A DNA stretch of 64,000 nucleotides, from NCBI RefSeq assembly GCF_000012865.1, contig NC_007503.1:1400001-1464000 (forward strand). The letters run 5' to 3'. This document shows positions 53,377 to 62,236 of this stretch, one piece after another (position 1 is the stretch's first letter; every line of letters starts with the position of its first letter). Source of the DNA: Carboxydothermus hydrogenoformans Z-2901 (GTDB taxonomy: Bacteria; Bacillota; Z-2901; Carboxydothermales; Carboxydothermaceae). Position numbers and translations under genes: made by a program. The notes below the pieces were generated by a model that made no database searches, was not told the DNA's origin, and saw nothing but the letters and a program-made list of their open reading frames with translations.

Positions 53377-54852
53377 CTATTTATTTGTATTTTCGCCACG
53401 CAATACCTTTTTCATTATTTTTCCGGTAGCATTTTTCGGGAGCTCCGGCAAAACCTCTACATAACGCGGAATTTTATAAGCAGCAAGTTTATCTCTTAAA
53501 AATTCGGAAAGTTCTTTGCGGGTAAGATTATTATACCCTTCTTTCAAGGTTATAAAAGCTTTTACCGCTTCTCCCCGCACTCCATCCGGAACTCCCACCA
53601 CCGCCACTTCCCTGACTGCAGGGTGATCAAGTATCGCCCTTTCCACTTCTGTAGGATAAACATTAAAGCCGCTTACTATTATTAAATCTTTTTTCCTATC
53701 CACAATATAGAGATATCCCTGTTCATCCTTTTTGCCCAGGTCACCGGTCAAAAGACCGCCATTTACCAGGACTTTTGCCGTTTCCTCGGGTTTATTATAA
53801 TAGCCTTTCATGACGTTTTTACCAAAAACCATTAACTCGCCAACTTCTCCAGGAGGAAGCTCATTTAAGTTTTCATCTACTATTTTTACCTCCATCCCCG
53901 GCAGCACTTTGCCGATAGAGCCGGGAATTCGAGGCCCCCTTCTTGGGTTCAATGTAACAATTGGAGATGCTTCGGTTAGCCCGTAGCCTTCGACAAGGGG
54001 AACCCCAAATTTTTCCTCAAAGGCATAAAAAAATTGCGGAGGCAGAGATGAGCCGCCTGATACGGCCAAATGTACTGAATTAAAGGCTTCCCGGGGTAAA
54101 TATTCAAGAAGGTACACAAACATCGAAGGTACACCCAGAAAAATCGTAATTTTTTCCGCTACCAGTACTTTCCCGATCTCCCGGGGATTAAAACCATCTT
54201 CAATGGTACAGGTTGCACCGGTATAAAGGGGTGCCAGTAAACAGGCGGTCCAAGCAAAAGAATGGAATAAAGGCAATACCGCCAGGTAGTTATCATTTTC
54301 ATCAACTTCCGCAAAGCGCGTAACCGAATCGGTATCAAAAATTAAATTTTCGTGGGTAAGCATGGCACCCTTGGGAAAGCCGGTAGTGCCGGAAGTATAC
54401 AGTATGGTACAAACATCATTATATGTTGGTTCAATAAACTTTGCCTCCAAATTCATTATTTCCGAAGTCAAAGCTTCATTTAACACTATTACCATTTCTT
54501 CGGGTAACGGAAAACGCTCCTTTAATGTAAGCCAAATTTTTTCCTGAATTGCAACAAAACGGGCCTGAGCGTCACCAAAAATATATCTAATCTCTTCCGG
54601 AGCTAAACCCATGTTTACCGGTATGATAATACCCCCGGCTTTGACTACACCAAAATAAGTATAGACAAATTCCGGAGAATTACCTGAGACTAAGAGAACT
54701 TTATCTCCCGGCTTTAATCCTTTTTGCTGCCAAAAAACTGCATACTTTTCAATAATTTTCGCCATTTCCCGATAGGTTACTTTCCTTCCCCGAAAACTTA
54801 AAGCCGGATGCTCTGGACGAAAATTATTTTTAAAAATTTCGTGTAGATACAT
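53377..54852 (-). CDS. AMP-dependent (long-chain) acyl-CoA ligase
   Basis: The enzyme activates a carboxylic acid to acyl-AMP and then acyl-CoA. The P-loop-like motif is TILYTSGTTGFPKGAML (about residue 150), with the core motifs GYGLTEASPIVTLNPRRG, LTGDLGKKDEQGYLYIVDR and GFNVYPTEVERAI; the catalytic Lys lies in LPKNATGKIMKKVLR. At 491 residues it is typical of FadD-like or short/medium-chain ligases. It would supply acyl-CoA to the beta-oxidation enzymes encoded to the left. GGAGG precedes the ATG. It follows the LysE gene by 24 bp. Confidence 0.92.
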   Translation of the reverse strand: MYLHEIFKNNFRPEHPALSFRGRKVTYREMAKIIEKYAVFWQQKGLKPGDKVLLVSGNSPEFVYTYFGVVKAGGIIIPVNMGLAPEEIRYIFGDAQARFVAIQEKIWLTLKERFPLPEEMVIVLNEALTSEIMNLEAKFIEPTYNDVCTILYTSGTTGFPKGAMLTHENLIFDTDSVTRFAEVDENDNYLAVLPLFHSFAWTACLLAPLYTGATCTIEDGFNPREIGKVLVAEKITIFLGVPSMFVYLLEYLPREAFNSVHLAVSGGSSLPPQFFYAFEEKFGVPLVEGYGLTEASPIVTLNPRRGPRIPGSIGKVLPGMEVKIVDENLNELPPGEVGELMVFGKNVMKGYYNKPEETAKVLVNGGLLTGDLGKKDEQGYLYIVDRKKDLIIVSGFNVYPTEVERAILDHPAVREVAVVGVPDGVRGEAVKAFITLKEGYNNLTRKELSEFLRDKLAAYKIPRYVEVLPELPKNATGKIMKKVLRGENTNK

Positions 54853-54876
54853 TACTTTGCCTCCTTAGAATTGGAT

Positions 54877-55527
54877 TTACATTATTTTTAAACGGGTAAT
54901 CCCATCGCCAATAAATTTTGCTCCCAAAACAACTAAAAAAATGCCACAGATAAATATTATAAAAAGATAAGCCGTTTGTTTAAGATGTTTTCGACCGCGG
55001 GCAATCAAGTACGAAATAAAACCATACCAGCTAAAATCCGCGAGCAAGTGACCAAGTAAAAAGGCACCTACTCCAAAAACTCCAACAATCAGGGACCTGG
55101 TTAAATAGCTTAAACCAATTGTCGCCCACCAAAGGGACCAGTAGGGATTTGCCAAAGAAACCAAGGCCCCATTAAGCATTAACCGACCCGGCTTTTGGGG
55201 TATTGAAGCACTTCCGGTTAAATCAAGGGAAATTTTTTTATAACCGGCATCTCTGGTCATGGTAAACCCAAAATAAATAAGCATCACTCCGCCCAATAGT
55301 CCAATGGCTCCAGAGACGTAAGAATTTGTAAGGATTTTCCCCAAACCCAAAAGTATTACCACCACAAGCGCAGTCTCTAATAGCGCATGTCCCAGGATTA
55401 AAAGCGGGCCTGCCCAAAATCCCCGCCGTAAACTCTCGTTGATATTTACCGTTAGAAGCGGGCCCGGCATCATCGCCCCGGAAAAGCCAACAATAAACGC
55501 CGTAACAAACAGACCAAATACTTCCAC
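54877..55527 (-). CDS. LysE/RhtB family transporter
   Basis: The 216-residue protein has about six membrane segments. The N-terminal AFIVGFSGAMMPGPLLTVNI is the family signature. The family exports amino acids or other small solutes; the substrate is unknown here. The start is a GTG. A promoter lies 55 bp upstream, and the acyl-CoA ligase gene follows in the same direction. Confidence 0.85.
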   Translation of the reverse strand: MEVFGLFVTAFIVGFSGAMMPGPLLTVNINESLRRGFWAGPLLILGHALLETALVVVILLGLGKILTNSYVSGAIGLLGGVMLIYFGFTMTRDAGYKKISLDLTGSASIPQKPGRLMLNGALVSLANPYWSLWWATIGLSYLTRSLIVGVFGVGAFLLGHLLADFSWYGFISYLIARGRKHLKQTAYLFIIFICGIFLVVLGAKFIGDGITRLKIM

Positions 55528-55580
55528 CTCTTTTCCCCCTGTCTCTTAACATTAAATTTAATATTTATTATATTCTATAT

Positions 55581-55608
55581 CTTATAAAAAACAGAGTTTT
55601 TCCGTCAA
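55581..55608 (-). promoter_or_regulatory. Candidate promoter for the LysE-ligase unit
   Basis: TTGACG (55603-55608) and TATAAG (55581-55586) are 16 bp apart on the minus strand, just after the tRNA cluster terminator. Confidence 0.6.
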
Positions 55609-55621
55609 ATCGTTTTTAAAA

Positions 55622-55647
55622 AACAAAAAAACCTGCATTGCTGCAGG
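55622..55647 (-). terminator. Terminator of the tRNA cluster
   Basis: On the minus strand CCTGCA / TGCAGG with a GCAA loop is followed by TTTTTTTG, 13 bp after the CCA end of tRNA-Leu. Confidence 0.9.
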
Positions 55648-55660
55648 CTTTTCTTTCAAG

Positions 55661-55751
55661 TGGTGCCGGAGACCGGAATCGAACCGGTACGGGCCTTTAA
55701 GGGCCCCCGGGATTTTAAGTCCCGTGCGTCTGCCAGTTCCGCCACCCCGGC
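55661..55751 (-). tRNA. tRNA-Leu (TAA)
   Basis: A 91-nt class II tRNA with encoded CCA. The anticodon arm CGGGA-CTTAAAA-TCCCG gives anticodon UAA. A long variable arm (GGGGGCCC...GGGCCC region) is present, and the T arm contains GGTTCGATTCC. It is the last of five tRNA genes. Confidence 0.95.
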
Positions 55752-55785
55752 GAATTTATAAAAAATTATTTGATTGTTTTCATTG

Positions 55786-55860
<75 letters not shown>

Positions 55861-55875
55861 AGGTTAGATAAATAA

Positions 55876-55950
55876 TGGAGCGGAAGACGGGATTCGAACC
55901 CGCGACCCTCGCCTTGGCAAGGCGATGCTCTACCCCTGAGCCACTTCCGC
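55876..55950 (-). tRNA. tRNA-Gly (GCC)
   Basis: A 75-nt cloverleaf with encoded CCA. The acceptor stem is GCGGAAG / CTTCCGC, the anticodon arm TCGCC-TTGCCAA-GGCGA gives anticodon GCC, and the T arm has GGTTCGAATCC. Confidence 0.95.
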
Positions 55951-55961
55951 CCGTTTTTTAA

Positions 55962-56037
<76 letters not shown>

Positions 56038-56045
56038 AAGCTTTA

Positions 56046-56122
56046 TGGCGGAGCTGACGGGATTCGAACCCGCGATCTCCTGCGTGACAGGCAGGCATGT
56101 TAGGCCCCTACACCACAGCTCC
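56046..56122 (-). tRNA. tRNA-Asp (GTC)
   Basis: A 77-nt cloverleaf with encoded CCA. The acceptor stem is GGAGCTG / CAGCTCC with discriminator G, and the anticodon arm CCTGC-CTGTCAC-GCAGG gives anticodon GUC. It is the first gene of the cluster. Confidence 0.95.
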
Positions 56123-56137
56123 GCATCTTTATCTGCC

Positions 56138-56154
56138 TGTCGGCCCAACCGACA
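56138..56154 (-). other. Short hairpin in the tRNA precursor leader
   Basis: TGTCGG / CCGACA forms a 6-bp stem with a 5-nt loop right at the predicted transcription start of the tRNA cluster. It may shape the 5' end for RNase processing. Confidence 0.4.
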
Positions 56155-56160
56155 TTTATT

Positions 56161-56189
56161 ATAATACATGACATTTACTTAGAAGTCAA
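56161..56189 (-). promoter_or_regulatory. Promoter of the tRNA cluster
   Basis: TTGACT (56184-56189) and TATTAT (56161-56166) are 17 bp apart on the minus strand, 39 bp before tRNA-Asp. This is close to the vegetative consensus, as expected for a stable RNA operon. Confidence 0.8.
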
Positions 56190-56229
56190 CTACTTTTTTT
56201 GAGTTTTTTATTTTTTCAATGTTTTGATA

Positions 56230-57093
56230 TTACCTGGTAATATTAAAAGATAACAATGCCCGGCGCAAAATTTTGGCCGCCAAGAGCGATGTACGTTCCG
56301 AAGGATCATAGACGGGCAATACTTCAACTAAATCCATGCCAACAATATTTAAAGAACTAAGTTTTACAATGGCTTCCATTATCTCAATGCTGGTAGCTCC
56401 CCCCGGTTCCGGGGTTCCGGTTCCCGGGGCAAAGGCCGGATCTACCACATCAATATCCAGGGAAATAAACACCGGCTTTTGCCCAAGTTTTTCCAACGCT
56501 TTTTCTACGCCCGCCAATACGTTTTGGCCAAGATAGTTTGATTTTTTTGTAATAAACTCCTTTTCCTCTTGGGTACCGGAACGGATACCGATATGATAAA
56601 TGTTTTGCGGCCCAATAATTTCCGCTACACGCCGCATAACCGTTGCATGGGAAAGTTTTTCTCCCTGATAATGATCCCGCAAATCCGCATGAGCGTCAAA
56701 GTGAACTACAGCTAAATCGGGATACTTTTCGGCAAATTCCAGGATCACCGGATAAGTAATTAAATGTTCGCCACCGATAATTAGCGGAATTTTACCGTCA
56801 CTCAACACTTTTTTCGTTACTGTCCGGATGCTGGTAAAGCTTTCTTCAATCCTGCCCAAAGTAAGCGCTACATCTCCCATATCGTAAAAGTTTACGTCAT
56901 TAAGACTTTTTTCCAAATCCCAGTCATACTCCTCTAAACCAAAGGAAACCTGACGGATATGCTGGGGAGCCATGCGGGCACCTGGCCGAAAACTGACGGT
57001 AAAATCCATAGGAATACCAAATAAAACAAAGGCAGCACCTTCATAATTGTCGGAACTGCCCATAAAACCAGTAAATTTTTCAACAGGAAGCAT
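56230..57093 (-). CDS. speB: Agmatinase (ureohydrolase family)
   Basis: Agmatinase hydrolyses agmatine to putrescine and urea with a dinuclear Mn site. The metal ligands are visible in GGEHLITYP (about residue 110), VVHFDAHADLRDHY (about 132) and SLDIDVVDPAFAPGTGTPEP (about 213). At 287 residues it is complete. It lies 11 bp after speE in a pdaD-speE-speB operon. In thermophiles this enzyme may instead act on N1-aminopropylagmatine, which the gene order would allow. Confidence 0.93.
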   Translation of the reverse strand: MLPVEKFTGFMGSSDNYEGAAFVLFGIPMDFTVSFRPGARMAPQHIRQVSFGLEEYDWDLEKSLNDVNFYDMGDVALTLGRIEESFTSIRTVTKKVLSDGKIPLIIGGEHLITYPVILEFAEKYPDLAVVHFDAHADLRDHYQGEKLSHATVMRRVAEIIGPQNIYHIGIRSGTQEEKEFITKKSNYLGQNVLAGVEKALEKLGQKPVFISLDIDVVDPAFAPGTGTPEPGGATSIEIMEAIVKLSSLNIVGMDLVEVLPVYDPSERTSLLAAKILRRALLSFNITR

Positions 57094-57104
57094 TATCTCA
57101 CCTT

Positions 57105-57938
57105 CTATTTGATTATCTCGGCAATAAAGTTTGGCAGCATAAAAGCCCCAAAGTGAACCTCAGCATTATAGTATTTATTGCTCGGATCAACAAATATATC
57201 TTCTTTTTTTACCGCCAGCGGGTCGTATTTCTTCGAACCTAAAGTAAAAGTCCAAACTCCGCTGGGGTAGGTGGGAACAGTAGCAAAGTAAAGCCTGGTA
57301 ATGGGAAAATTCTTTCCTATTCTTGTAAAAGAATTTTTAATTATATCTCGATTGAAAAAAGGGGATTCGGTCTGGGCCACCATAATCCCGTCATCTTTTA
57401 AGCTCTCATAAACATTTTTATAAAAATCTTCACTAAAAAGTTCAACCGCCGGTCCTACCGGTTCGGTTGAATCAATGATTATGACATCATATTCCCCTTT
57501 ATGTTCTTTTACATGTTTAATCCCATCTTCGACTCTTACTTCAACTTTAGGGTTCCCCATTAATGCAACGGCAATTTCCGGTAAATACTGCTTACTTACC
57601 TCAATTACTCTTTCATCAATTTCCACCAAAACTGCTTTTTTTACCTTGGGATGTTTTACTATTTCCCGAATAGTTCCGCCATCGCCGCCCCCAATTACCA
57701 TAACCTTTTCAGGGTTGGGATGGGTATTTAAAGCCACGTGGGCAATCATTTCATGATAGACAAACTCATCTACAACCGTGGTTTGAACCATCCCATCTAA
57801 AACGAGCATTCGTCCAAACTGCAGAGTTTCAATTACAGCTAACTCCTGGAAAGGTGTTGTTTCCGTGTGCAATGTCCTGGTAATTTTACAGGTAATACCC
57901 ACATTTGGAGTTTGTTTTTCGGTAAACCAGAGTTCCAT
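57105..57938 (-). CDS. speE: Spermidine synthase (polyamine aminopropyltransferase)
   Basis: SpeE transfers an aminopropyl group from decarboxylated SAM to an amine acceptor. The 277 residues show [19 protein letters not shown], the SAM-like motif [33 protein letters not shown] with the catalytic Asp and [14 protein letters not shown]. It lies between the arginine decarboxylase and agmatinase genes, 15 bp after the former. No speD (SAM decarboxylase) is present in the window, so its co-substrate must come from elsewhere. Confidence 0.94.
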   Translation of the reverse strand: MELWFTEKQTPNVGITCKITRTLHTETTPFQELAVIETLQFGRMLVLDGMVQTTVVDEFVYHEMIAHVALNTHPNPEKVMVIGGGDGGTIREIVKHPKVKKAVLVEIDERVIEVSKQYLPEIAVALMGNPKVEVRVEDGIKHVKEHKGEYDVIIIDSTEPVGPAVELFSEDFYKNVYESLKDDGIMVAQTESPFFNRDIIKNSFTRIGKNFPITRLYFATVPTYPSGVWTFTLGSKKYDPLAVKKEDIFVDPSNKYYNAEVHFGAFMLPNFIAEIIK

Positions 57939-57953
57939 CCTTATCCCCCTCTA

Positions 57954-58415
57954 TTAGTACCAGAGCGGTACCGCGGCGAAAGCACAGCCGATTTTTTCAA
58001 CCCTGTGTTCAGCAGACTTAATTATAGTTTTATTTAAAGCAATGCCCCTCACTTTAAAGGCTTCCTCTAACATTTGGGCAATTCTTTCTTCCGCCTCTTT
58101 GGCTGAACATTTACCCGAAAACTCCATAATTACCCCGAAATGATCAGCTTCTGAAATACCCACCCCTACAGCAGCAGCAATTAACTCACCGGGAGTGTCA
58201 GAAATTATTGCCCCATAAGCTGTTGGAACTAATGAACCCGGAGGAATCACAAGGTCATTATCCAGTTCGCAATTGGGCGGCAAAATTGAAGATACCCGCA
58301 GCAAGTTGACATTCCCAATCCGGGCTTTTAATAAGGCATTGTCAAAAGCATTTAATGCAGTTTCACCTTCCGCAGCGGCGGCTGTCACAAAGTATTTCTT
58401 TGGGGTTGGTAACAT
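57954..58415 (-). CDS. pdaD: Pyruvoyl-dependent arginine decarboxylase
   Basis: This enzyme makes agmatine from arginine with a pyruvoyl group formed by self-cleavage. The cleavage site is the Ser pair in NLLRVSSILPPNCE (Ser42-Ser43), followed by GSLVPTAYGAIISDTPGELI and the catalytic region with Glu in VIMEFSG. The 153-residue single chain is the archaeal/Chlamydia-like type, unlike the large PLP-dependent SpeA of most Firmicutes. AAGGAGG precedes the ATG. It is first in the polyamine operon. Confidence 0.93.
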   Translation of the reverse strand: MLPTPKKYFVTAAAAEGETALNAFDNALLKARIGNVNLLRVSSILPPNCELDNDLVIPPGSLVPTAYGAIISDTPGELIAAAVGVGISEADHFGVIMEFSGKCSAKEAEERIAQMLEEAFKVRGIALNKTIIKSAEHRVEKIGCAFAAVPLWY

Positions 58416-58558
58416 GTTTTTGCCTCCTTTTTTTAACTTTCCAAATTAAACAATGAATATTATAGCAAAAACCTGAAAAAAATAAACATCTTTTAACATT
58501 ATTCTTAAAAATTTTTCGTAATGGCTTAATAACCCGTAAATCTGCTCCCGAATTGCCA
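58416..58558 (-). other. Leader/promoter region of the polyamine operon
   Basis: A perfect TATAAT lies on the minus strand at 58459-58464, 44 bp before the pdaD start, with only a weak T-rich -35 region. An AATGGC / GCCATT inverted repeat lies further upstream. I see no recognised riboswitch. Confidence 0.45.
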
Positions 58559-58654
58559 TTAAATGCACAGTTTTAACGCCTTTTCGTAAAACTCCATGCC
58601 CCTTGCTTCCATGTTTTGAGCCAGTTTAATAAATTCATTAATCTTAGCCACCAT
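58559..58654 (-). CDS. Small reading frame of 31 residues, possibly a ferritin-like remnant
   Basis: Starting at ATG 58654 or GTG 58651, with GGAGGG upstream, a short frame encodes a peptide containing INEFIKLAQNMEARGMEFYE, then KALKLCI and stop. The pattern E-x-x-G-x-E-F-Y-E-K-A resembles the first helix of rubrerythrin/ferritin-like domains. The start overlaps the last codons of the glucoamylase gene. The peptide may be a real small protein or the stump of a decayed gene; I cannot decide between them. Confidence 0.35.
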   Translation of the reverse strand: MVAKINEFIKLAQNMEARGMEFYEKALKLCI

Positions 58655-60362
58655 AACCCTCCTGCTTTCCAATTGTATTGTCATAAAAAATTAGGGTACG
58701 AACCAGCTCTTCATGACTAAACCCCTGGGGGAAATTTCCCCACTGTTCGCCAGTACGCGGGTCATAATGCTCCGCCATTAATTTTAACGGACTTGCCGAT
58801 TTTAAAGTCCTTTCCAAAAATTTCTCAGCTTTCTCCAAGCATCCCATTCTTAAATACTGACGGATTAACCAAAACGTACAAAGATAAAAGGGCAAAACTG
58901 CTCCTTCAAACCGCAAAACCGCGCCGTGAAAATTAAGCTTTTGCTCAATATACTTTACTGTATTTATCATTCTTTCGTCCATCGCCGGCAGCACACCAAA
59001 CTCGGTTATTGCCAGAACCGAACTATCAGCAGGAGCATCAGGACCATAATGCTGGAGAAAAGCTTGCTTTTCTTCACTGTATCCCCTAGATAACAGATTT
59101 TCTTTTATTTCTCCGGCAGTTTTTAGATATTCCCTGGCCCGGGGATAATCTTTTAATGCCGACGCAATTTTAGCCCCGGCGATCATTCCGGCATAACACA
59201 TTACCTTGCCAAAAACCCACTGCCGTTTTTTATCCCTAAACTCCCAGATGCCGTGCTCCGGTTTATCCCAGTTGCGGGCGGTAAACTCTAAGGCTTTTTT
59301 TATTTTTGGATAGGCTTCCGCCAGAAAGTTCGCATCCCTGGTAAAAAGCCAGTGTTTCCACAAGCCATAAACGATATTCCCTTCATTATCGAGCTGCAGC
59401 TGTTCCGCCGCTTTGTTGCCAAAACGAATGGGTTTTTCACCCTCGGGCCCCGATAACTCCGGCAAAATTATTTCGTAGGAACACAATCCTTCAATGGTAT
59501 ATAAGGGGTTTTCAAAGTGATCCGCTTTCTCTAAAAGTTTTAGAGAAAACTCATAAAACTTTCGGGATTCTTGGTGAAATCCCGCCAGATCAAAGGCATA
59601 AGCGGTATAAAAACCGTCTCTTAACCAGCAAAAACGGTAGTCCCAATTATCCTCTCCATTGGGGTAGGCTGGGAACGAAGCGGTGGGAGCAGCAATAATA
59701 GCTCCCGTTGGTTCATAGGTCAAAAGTTTTAAAACCATTAAACTTCGCTCGTAAAACTCCTGCCAAGAAGCTGGAACATTTTTTAGCTCCTTTTTTGGTA
59801 AAAACCAGCGCTCCCAAAATGCCATTACCTCAAAAAGTTCTCTATCGCTTATCTTAACCAAAGCCTGATATGCCTGTTCCAAATTATTACCATAACTTAG
59901 CACAATCTGCAACCTGTCGTCGGAAATTTTCCTGAAATCAATAAAAAAACCCACTCCAGGCCCTTGCACCTGCCATTGCTGCTCAGTTTTTTTTACAGCA
60001 AACTCTAAGTGATTAAATTTTGTTAATTCTACCTCAACTTCAATTTTAGCCACGTCCCCAAAAACTTCGCGAACCAAGAGATTTTTTCCCCAGGGCATAT
60101 AATCCACAACTCTATATTCCCCGGAATTAGAAACAATTATTGTTTCTAATACCGCTCCCTTTCCCAAATACCGTTGGTCTTTTGTAAAAGTCTTTTCCCC
60201 TAATTTAAGGGTTATTCCCCCTCCAACTTGCGGCGATAGAGCTTTTGCAAATACTGGTAAGCCATCGAACTTAGGCAAGCAGAGCCAGCATATTTTGGCT
60301 TCGCTATCTATTAAAGCTGCTGTGATCCCATTACCGATAATTGCCCAACCCTTTTTCTCCAT
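58644..60362 (-). CDS. Glycoside hydrolase family 15 protein (glucoamylase-like)
   Basis: GH15 enzymes release glucose from alpha-glucans or trehalose by inversion. The N-terminal beta-sandwich starts YGLIGNG-like GWAIIGNGITAALIDSEAKI. The (alpha/alpha)6 barrel has the diagnostic NWDYRFCWLRDGFYTAYAF (about residue 240) and the acidic region GLWKHWLFTRDANFL. No signal peptide is present, so the enzyme is probably cytoplasmic and may act on internal glycogen or trehalose. ATG 60362 is preferred over an upstream GTG, giving 572 residues. It overlaps the NhaC gene end by 32 nt. Confidence 0.88.
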   Translation of the reverse strand: MEKKGWAIIGNGITAALIDSEAKICWLCLPKFDGLPVFAKALSPQVGGGITLKLGEKTFTKDQRYLGKGAVLETIIVSNSGEYRVVDYMPWGKNLLVREVFGDVAKIEVEVELTKFNHLEFAVKKTEQQWQVQGPGVGFFIDFRKISDDRLQIVLSYGNNLEQAYQALVKISDRELFEVMAFWERWFLPKKELKNVPASWQEFYERSLMVLKLLTYEPTGAIIAAPTASFPAYPNGEDNWDYRFCWLRDGFYTAYAFDLAGFHQESRKFYEFSLKLLEKADHFENPLYTIEGLCSYEIILPELSGPEGEKPIRFGNKAAEQLQLDNEGNIVYGLWKHWLFTRDANFLAEAYPKIKKALEFTARNWDKPEHGIWEFRDKKRQWVFGKVMCYAGMIAGAKIASALKDYPRAREYLKTAGEIKENLLSRGYSEEKQAFLQHYGPDAPADSSVLAITEFGVLPAMDERMINTVKYIEQKLNFHGAVLRFEGAVLPFYLCTFWLIRQYLRMGCLEKAEKFLERTLKSASPLKLMAEHYDPRTGEQWGNFPQGFSHEELVRTLIFYDNTIGKQEGYGG

Positions 60363-61707
60363 AAACCTCACCCTGCTTTCGCAAGCTTACCAGTAAATTA
60401 GTAAGTGGAGTCAGCCAAAGATAAAAAGCGTATAAAATGTAAGCTTTTGGGTTTACCTGTAAAGCCGCTCCTGATAAAATTGCTGCCATATTCCAGGGAA
60501 TAAGTGGCGCTAAAACTACTGCCGAATCCGCTAAAATTCTTGAAAGTTCGTTAGCATTAGCCTTACGTTTAAACTCATCCCTAAGGGTCATTCCGGGAAT
60601 CATTATAGCTAAAGCTTGGGTACAGGTCACCATTAAAAGCAATACTGCTAAAATCATTATGCCAAAGGTGAGGGAAAAATATGACTTAATATGAGCTAAA
60701 GGTCGAATTAACAAAGTAGTAAATACTCCCGTATTAATTAATATTCCTGCCATTGCTGATGCGACCAAAATAATCGAAACTAAAGATAAATACCTTAGCA
60801 CGCCACCTCCCGCAAGGGCTTTAAGCCCCTTAGGAGCTTCAAAACCAGTAAATGCCTCTAACAGAAGTTTTTGTATTGGAACCTTTTGATAAACAATTCC
60901 CAAAATAAAACTTAAAACTACATTTATAAAAAGGTTAATTTTTATGGAAACTCTAACCAACGCTAAAATAAGGAATAACAAAGGTAAGAGCAACAAAACC
61001 GGACTTAAGTAAAAGTTACTTTGTAAAAGTTTTAAATAAGTAGAAGTTATTCCCGCTTCTTTAGTTGGACTTAACATGCCGAAAACAAAGTAAAGAAAAA
61101 TTGTAAGTACAAAAGGAAGGTAAGTAGTTTTTAACATAAGTTTTAGATTATCCTCAACCTTGGTGCCGGTAACTTCAGCCGTCAAATAAAGGCTGGTAGA
61201 AACCGGCGATATCCGGTCACCAAAAAATGCTCCAGCAACCACCGCACCGGCTATCATTTCCGGAGGCAAGTTAAGCCCCCGGCCAATTCCCATCAATACA
61301 ACTCCTAAAGTACTAATGGTTCCAAGGGAAGTACCGATAACTAAAGATAAAAGAACACTTAATAAAAAAACCTCTACCAGGAAAAACTTTGGTTCAACCA
61401 ACTGTAAACCATAATAAATCATGGTGGCAATGGTACCACCGGCTAACCAAAGAGCAATTAAAGCCCCAAGCAAGGTAAACATTACAATGATCGTCCAAAC
61501 CGACTTAATTCCTTCTAACGCAGACCGATAAATAAATCGATAATCATAACCATCAATTAAAGCAAAAATTATTGTAAAGAAAAAAGCCAGTACCATCGGG
61601 TAAACCGGTGACAGGTTTAACACGGTTATCGCCAAGATTAAAGTAACAACTGCAATAAAAGGCGGTAAAAAAGTGAGTCGGGGTTTAATTGATGCTGTAT
61701 CCGTCAT
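60331..61707 (-). CDS. NhaC-type Na+/H+ antiporter
   Basis: The protein has about twelve membrane segments. Diagnostic parts are LLSLVIGTSLGTISTLGVVL and AGAVVAGAFFGDRISPVSTS, as in NhaC transporters that exchange Na+ (or organic acids) for protons. The open frame extends upstream, but ATG 61707 has CAAGGAG in front and gives 458 residues. It overlaps the small membrane protein gene by 23 nt and the GH15 gene by 32 nt, so the three form a tightly coupled set. Confidence 0.88.
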   Translation of the reverse strand: MTDTASIKPRLTFLPPFIAVVTLILAITVLNLSPVYPMVLAFFFTIIFALIDGYDYRFIYRSALEGIKSVWTIIVMFTLLGALIALWLAGGTIATMIYYGLQLVEPKFFLVEVFLLSVLLSLVIGTSLGTISTLGVVLMGIGRGLNLPPEMIAGAVVAGAFFGDRISPVSTSLYLTAEVTGTKVEDNLKLMLKTTYLPFVLTIFLYFVFGMLSPTKEAGITSTYLKLLQSNFYLSPVLLLLPLLFLILALVRVSIKINLFINVVLSFILGIVYQKVPIQKLLLEAFTGFEAPKGLKALAGGGVLRYLSLVSIILVASAMAGILINTGVFTTLLIRPLAHIKSYFSLTFGIMILAVLLLMVTCTQALAIMIPGMTLRDEFKRKANANELSRILADSAVVLAPLIPWNMAAILSGAALQVNPKAYILYAFYLWLTPLTNLLVSLRKQGEVYGEKGLGNYR

Positions 61708-62125
61708 TTTTAAGCTGCTCCTTGATTTTAAAACCGTTAGAAAATTGGTTAAGAGATATGTAAAAATTTTCTTGGGTAGTAGCAATTTTTAAACCTTCAT
61801 ATTTTCCATCTTTTAACAATATTATATTTTTAATCTCCTTTTTGGGAAAAACCTTTTTTCCTTCCTGACTTTCATAAATTAACATTTCCGGAGTTACCTC
61901 AAAAGTTACTGAAAGTTTTTTAAAGTTTTTCCGAGAAACAAGCCAGACCGGAATATTTATGAGATATAAACTAAGCACAATTAAAACAAATGCAGATACC
62001 GAAATTAAGCCACTTTTAACCCCTTGAGGGTATAATACCCCGGCTAAAACCAAAGGTGTACCCAGTAATAATATTAACGATGACAAAAGGTATTTATCTA
62101 TCCTACTCTTATTATCAAACTTCAT
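61685..62125 (-). CDS. Hypothetical membrane protein with PH-like C-terminus
   Basis: Two membrane segments (about residues 13-30 and 38-58) are followed by a short soluble beta-rich domain with KLSVTFEVTPEMLIYESQEG and FPKKEIKNIILLKDGKYEGL, which resembles bacterial PH/PrgI-like domains but is not a clear match. At 146 residues no function can be assigned. GGGGG precedes the ATG. It overlaps and probably couples to the NhaC gene. Confidence 0.75.
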   Translation of the reverse strand: MKFDNKSRIDKYLLSSLILLLGTPLVLAGVLYPQGVKSGLISVSAFVLIVLSLYLINIPVWLVSRKNFKKLSVTFEVTPEMLIYESQEGKKVFPKKEIKNIILLKDGKYEGLKIATTQENFYISLNQFSNGFKIKEQLKNDGYSIN

Positions 62126-62200
62126 CCCTATCCCCCTTTAACCTAAATATATCTTACTTCCGTTATCATTCCAACACCAAAAATATCATAACGCAATTTA

Positions 62201-62225
62201 AAACCTCCCAGAGAGCCAGGGAGGC
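62201..62225 (-). terminator. Terminator after truD
   Basis: On the minus strand CCTCCC / GGGAGG with a 9-nt loop is followed by TTTTAAATT, 12 bp past the truD stop. Confidence 0.8.
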
Positions 62226-62236
62226 TAAAGGTATAC

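Noticed and set aside
53121-53399. N-terminal 93-residue extension of the cytochrome
   Set aside because: The extension has no ribosome site at its start and would place a signal peptide inside the protein. The ATG at 53120 has AAGGAGG and a standard signal peptide.
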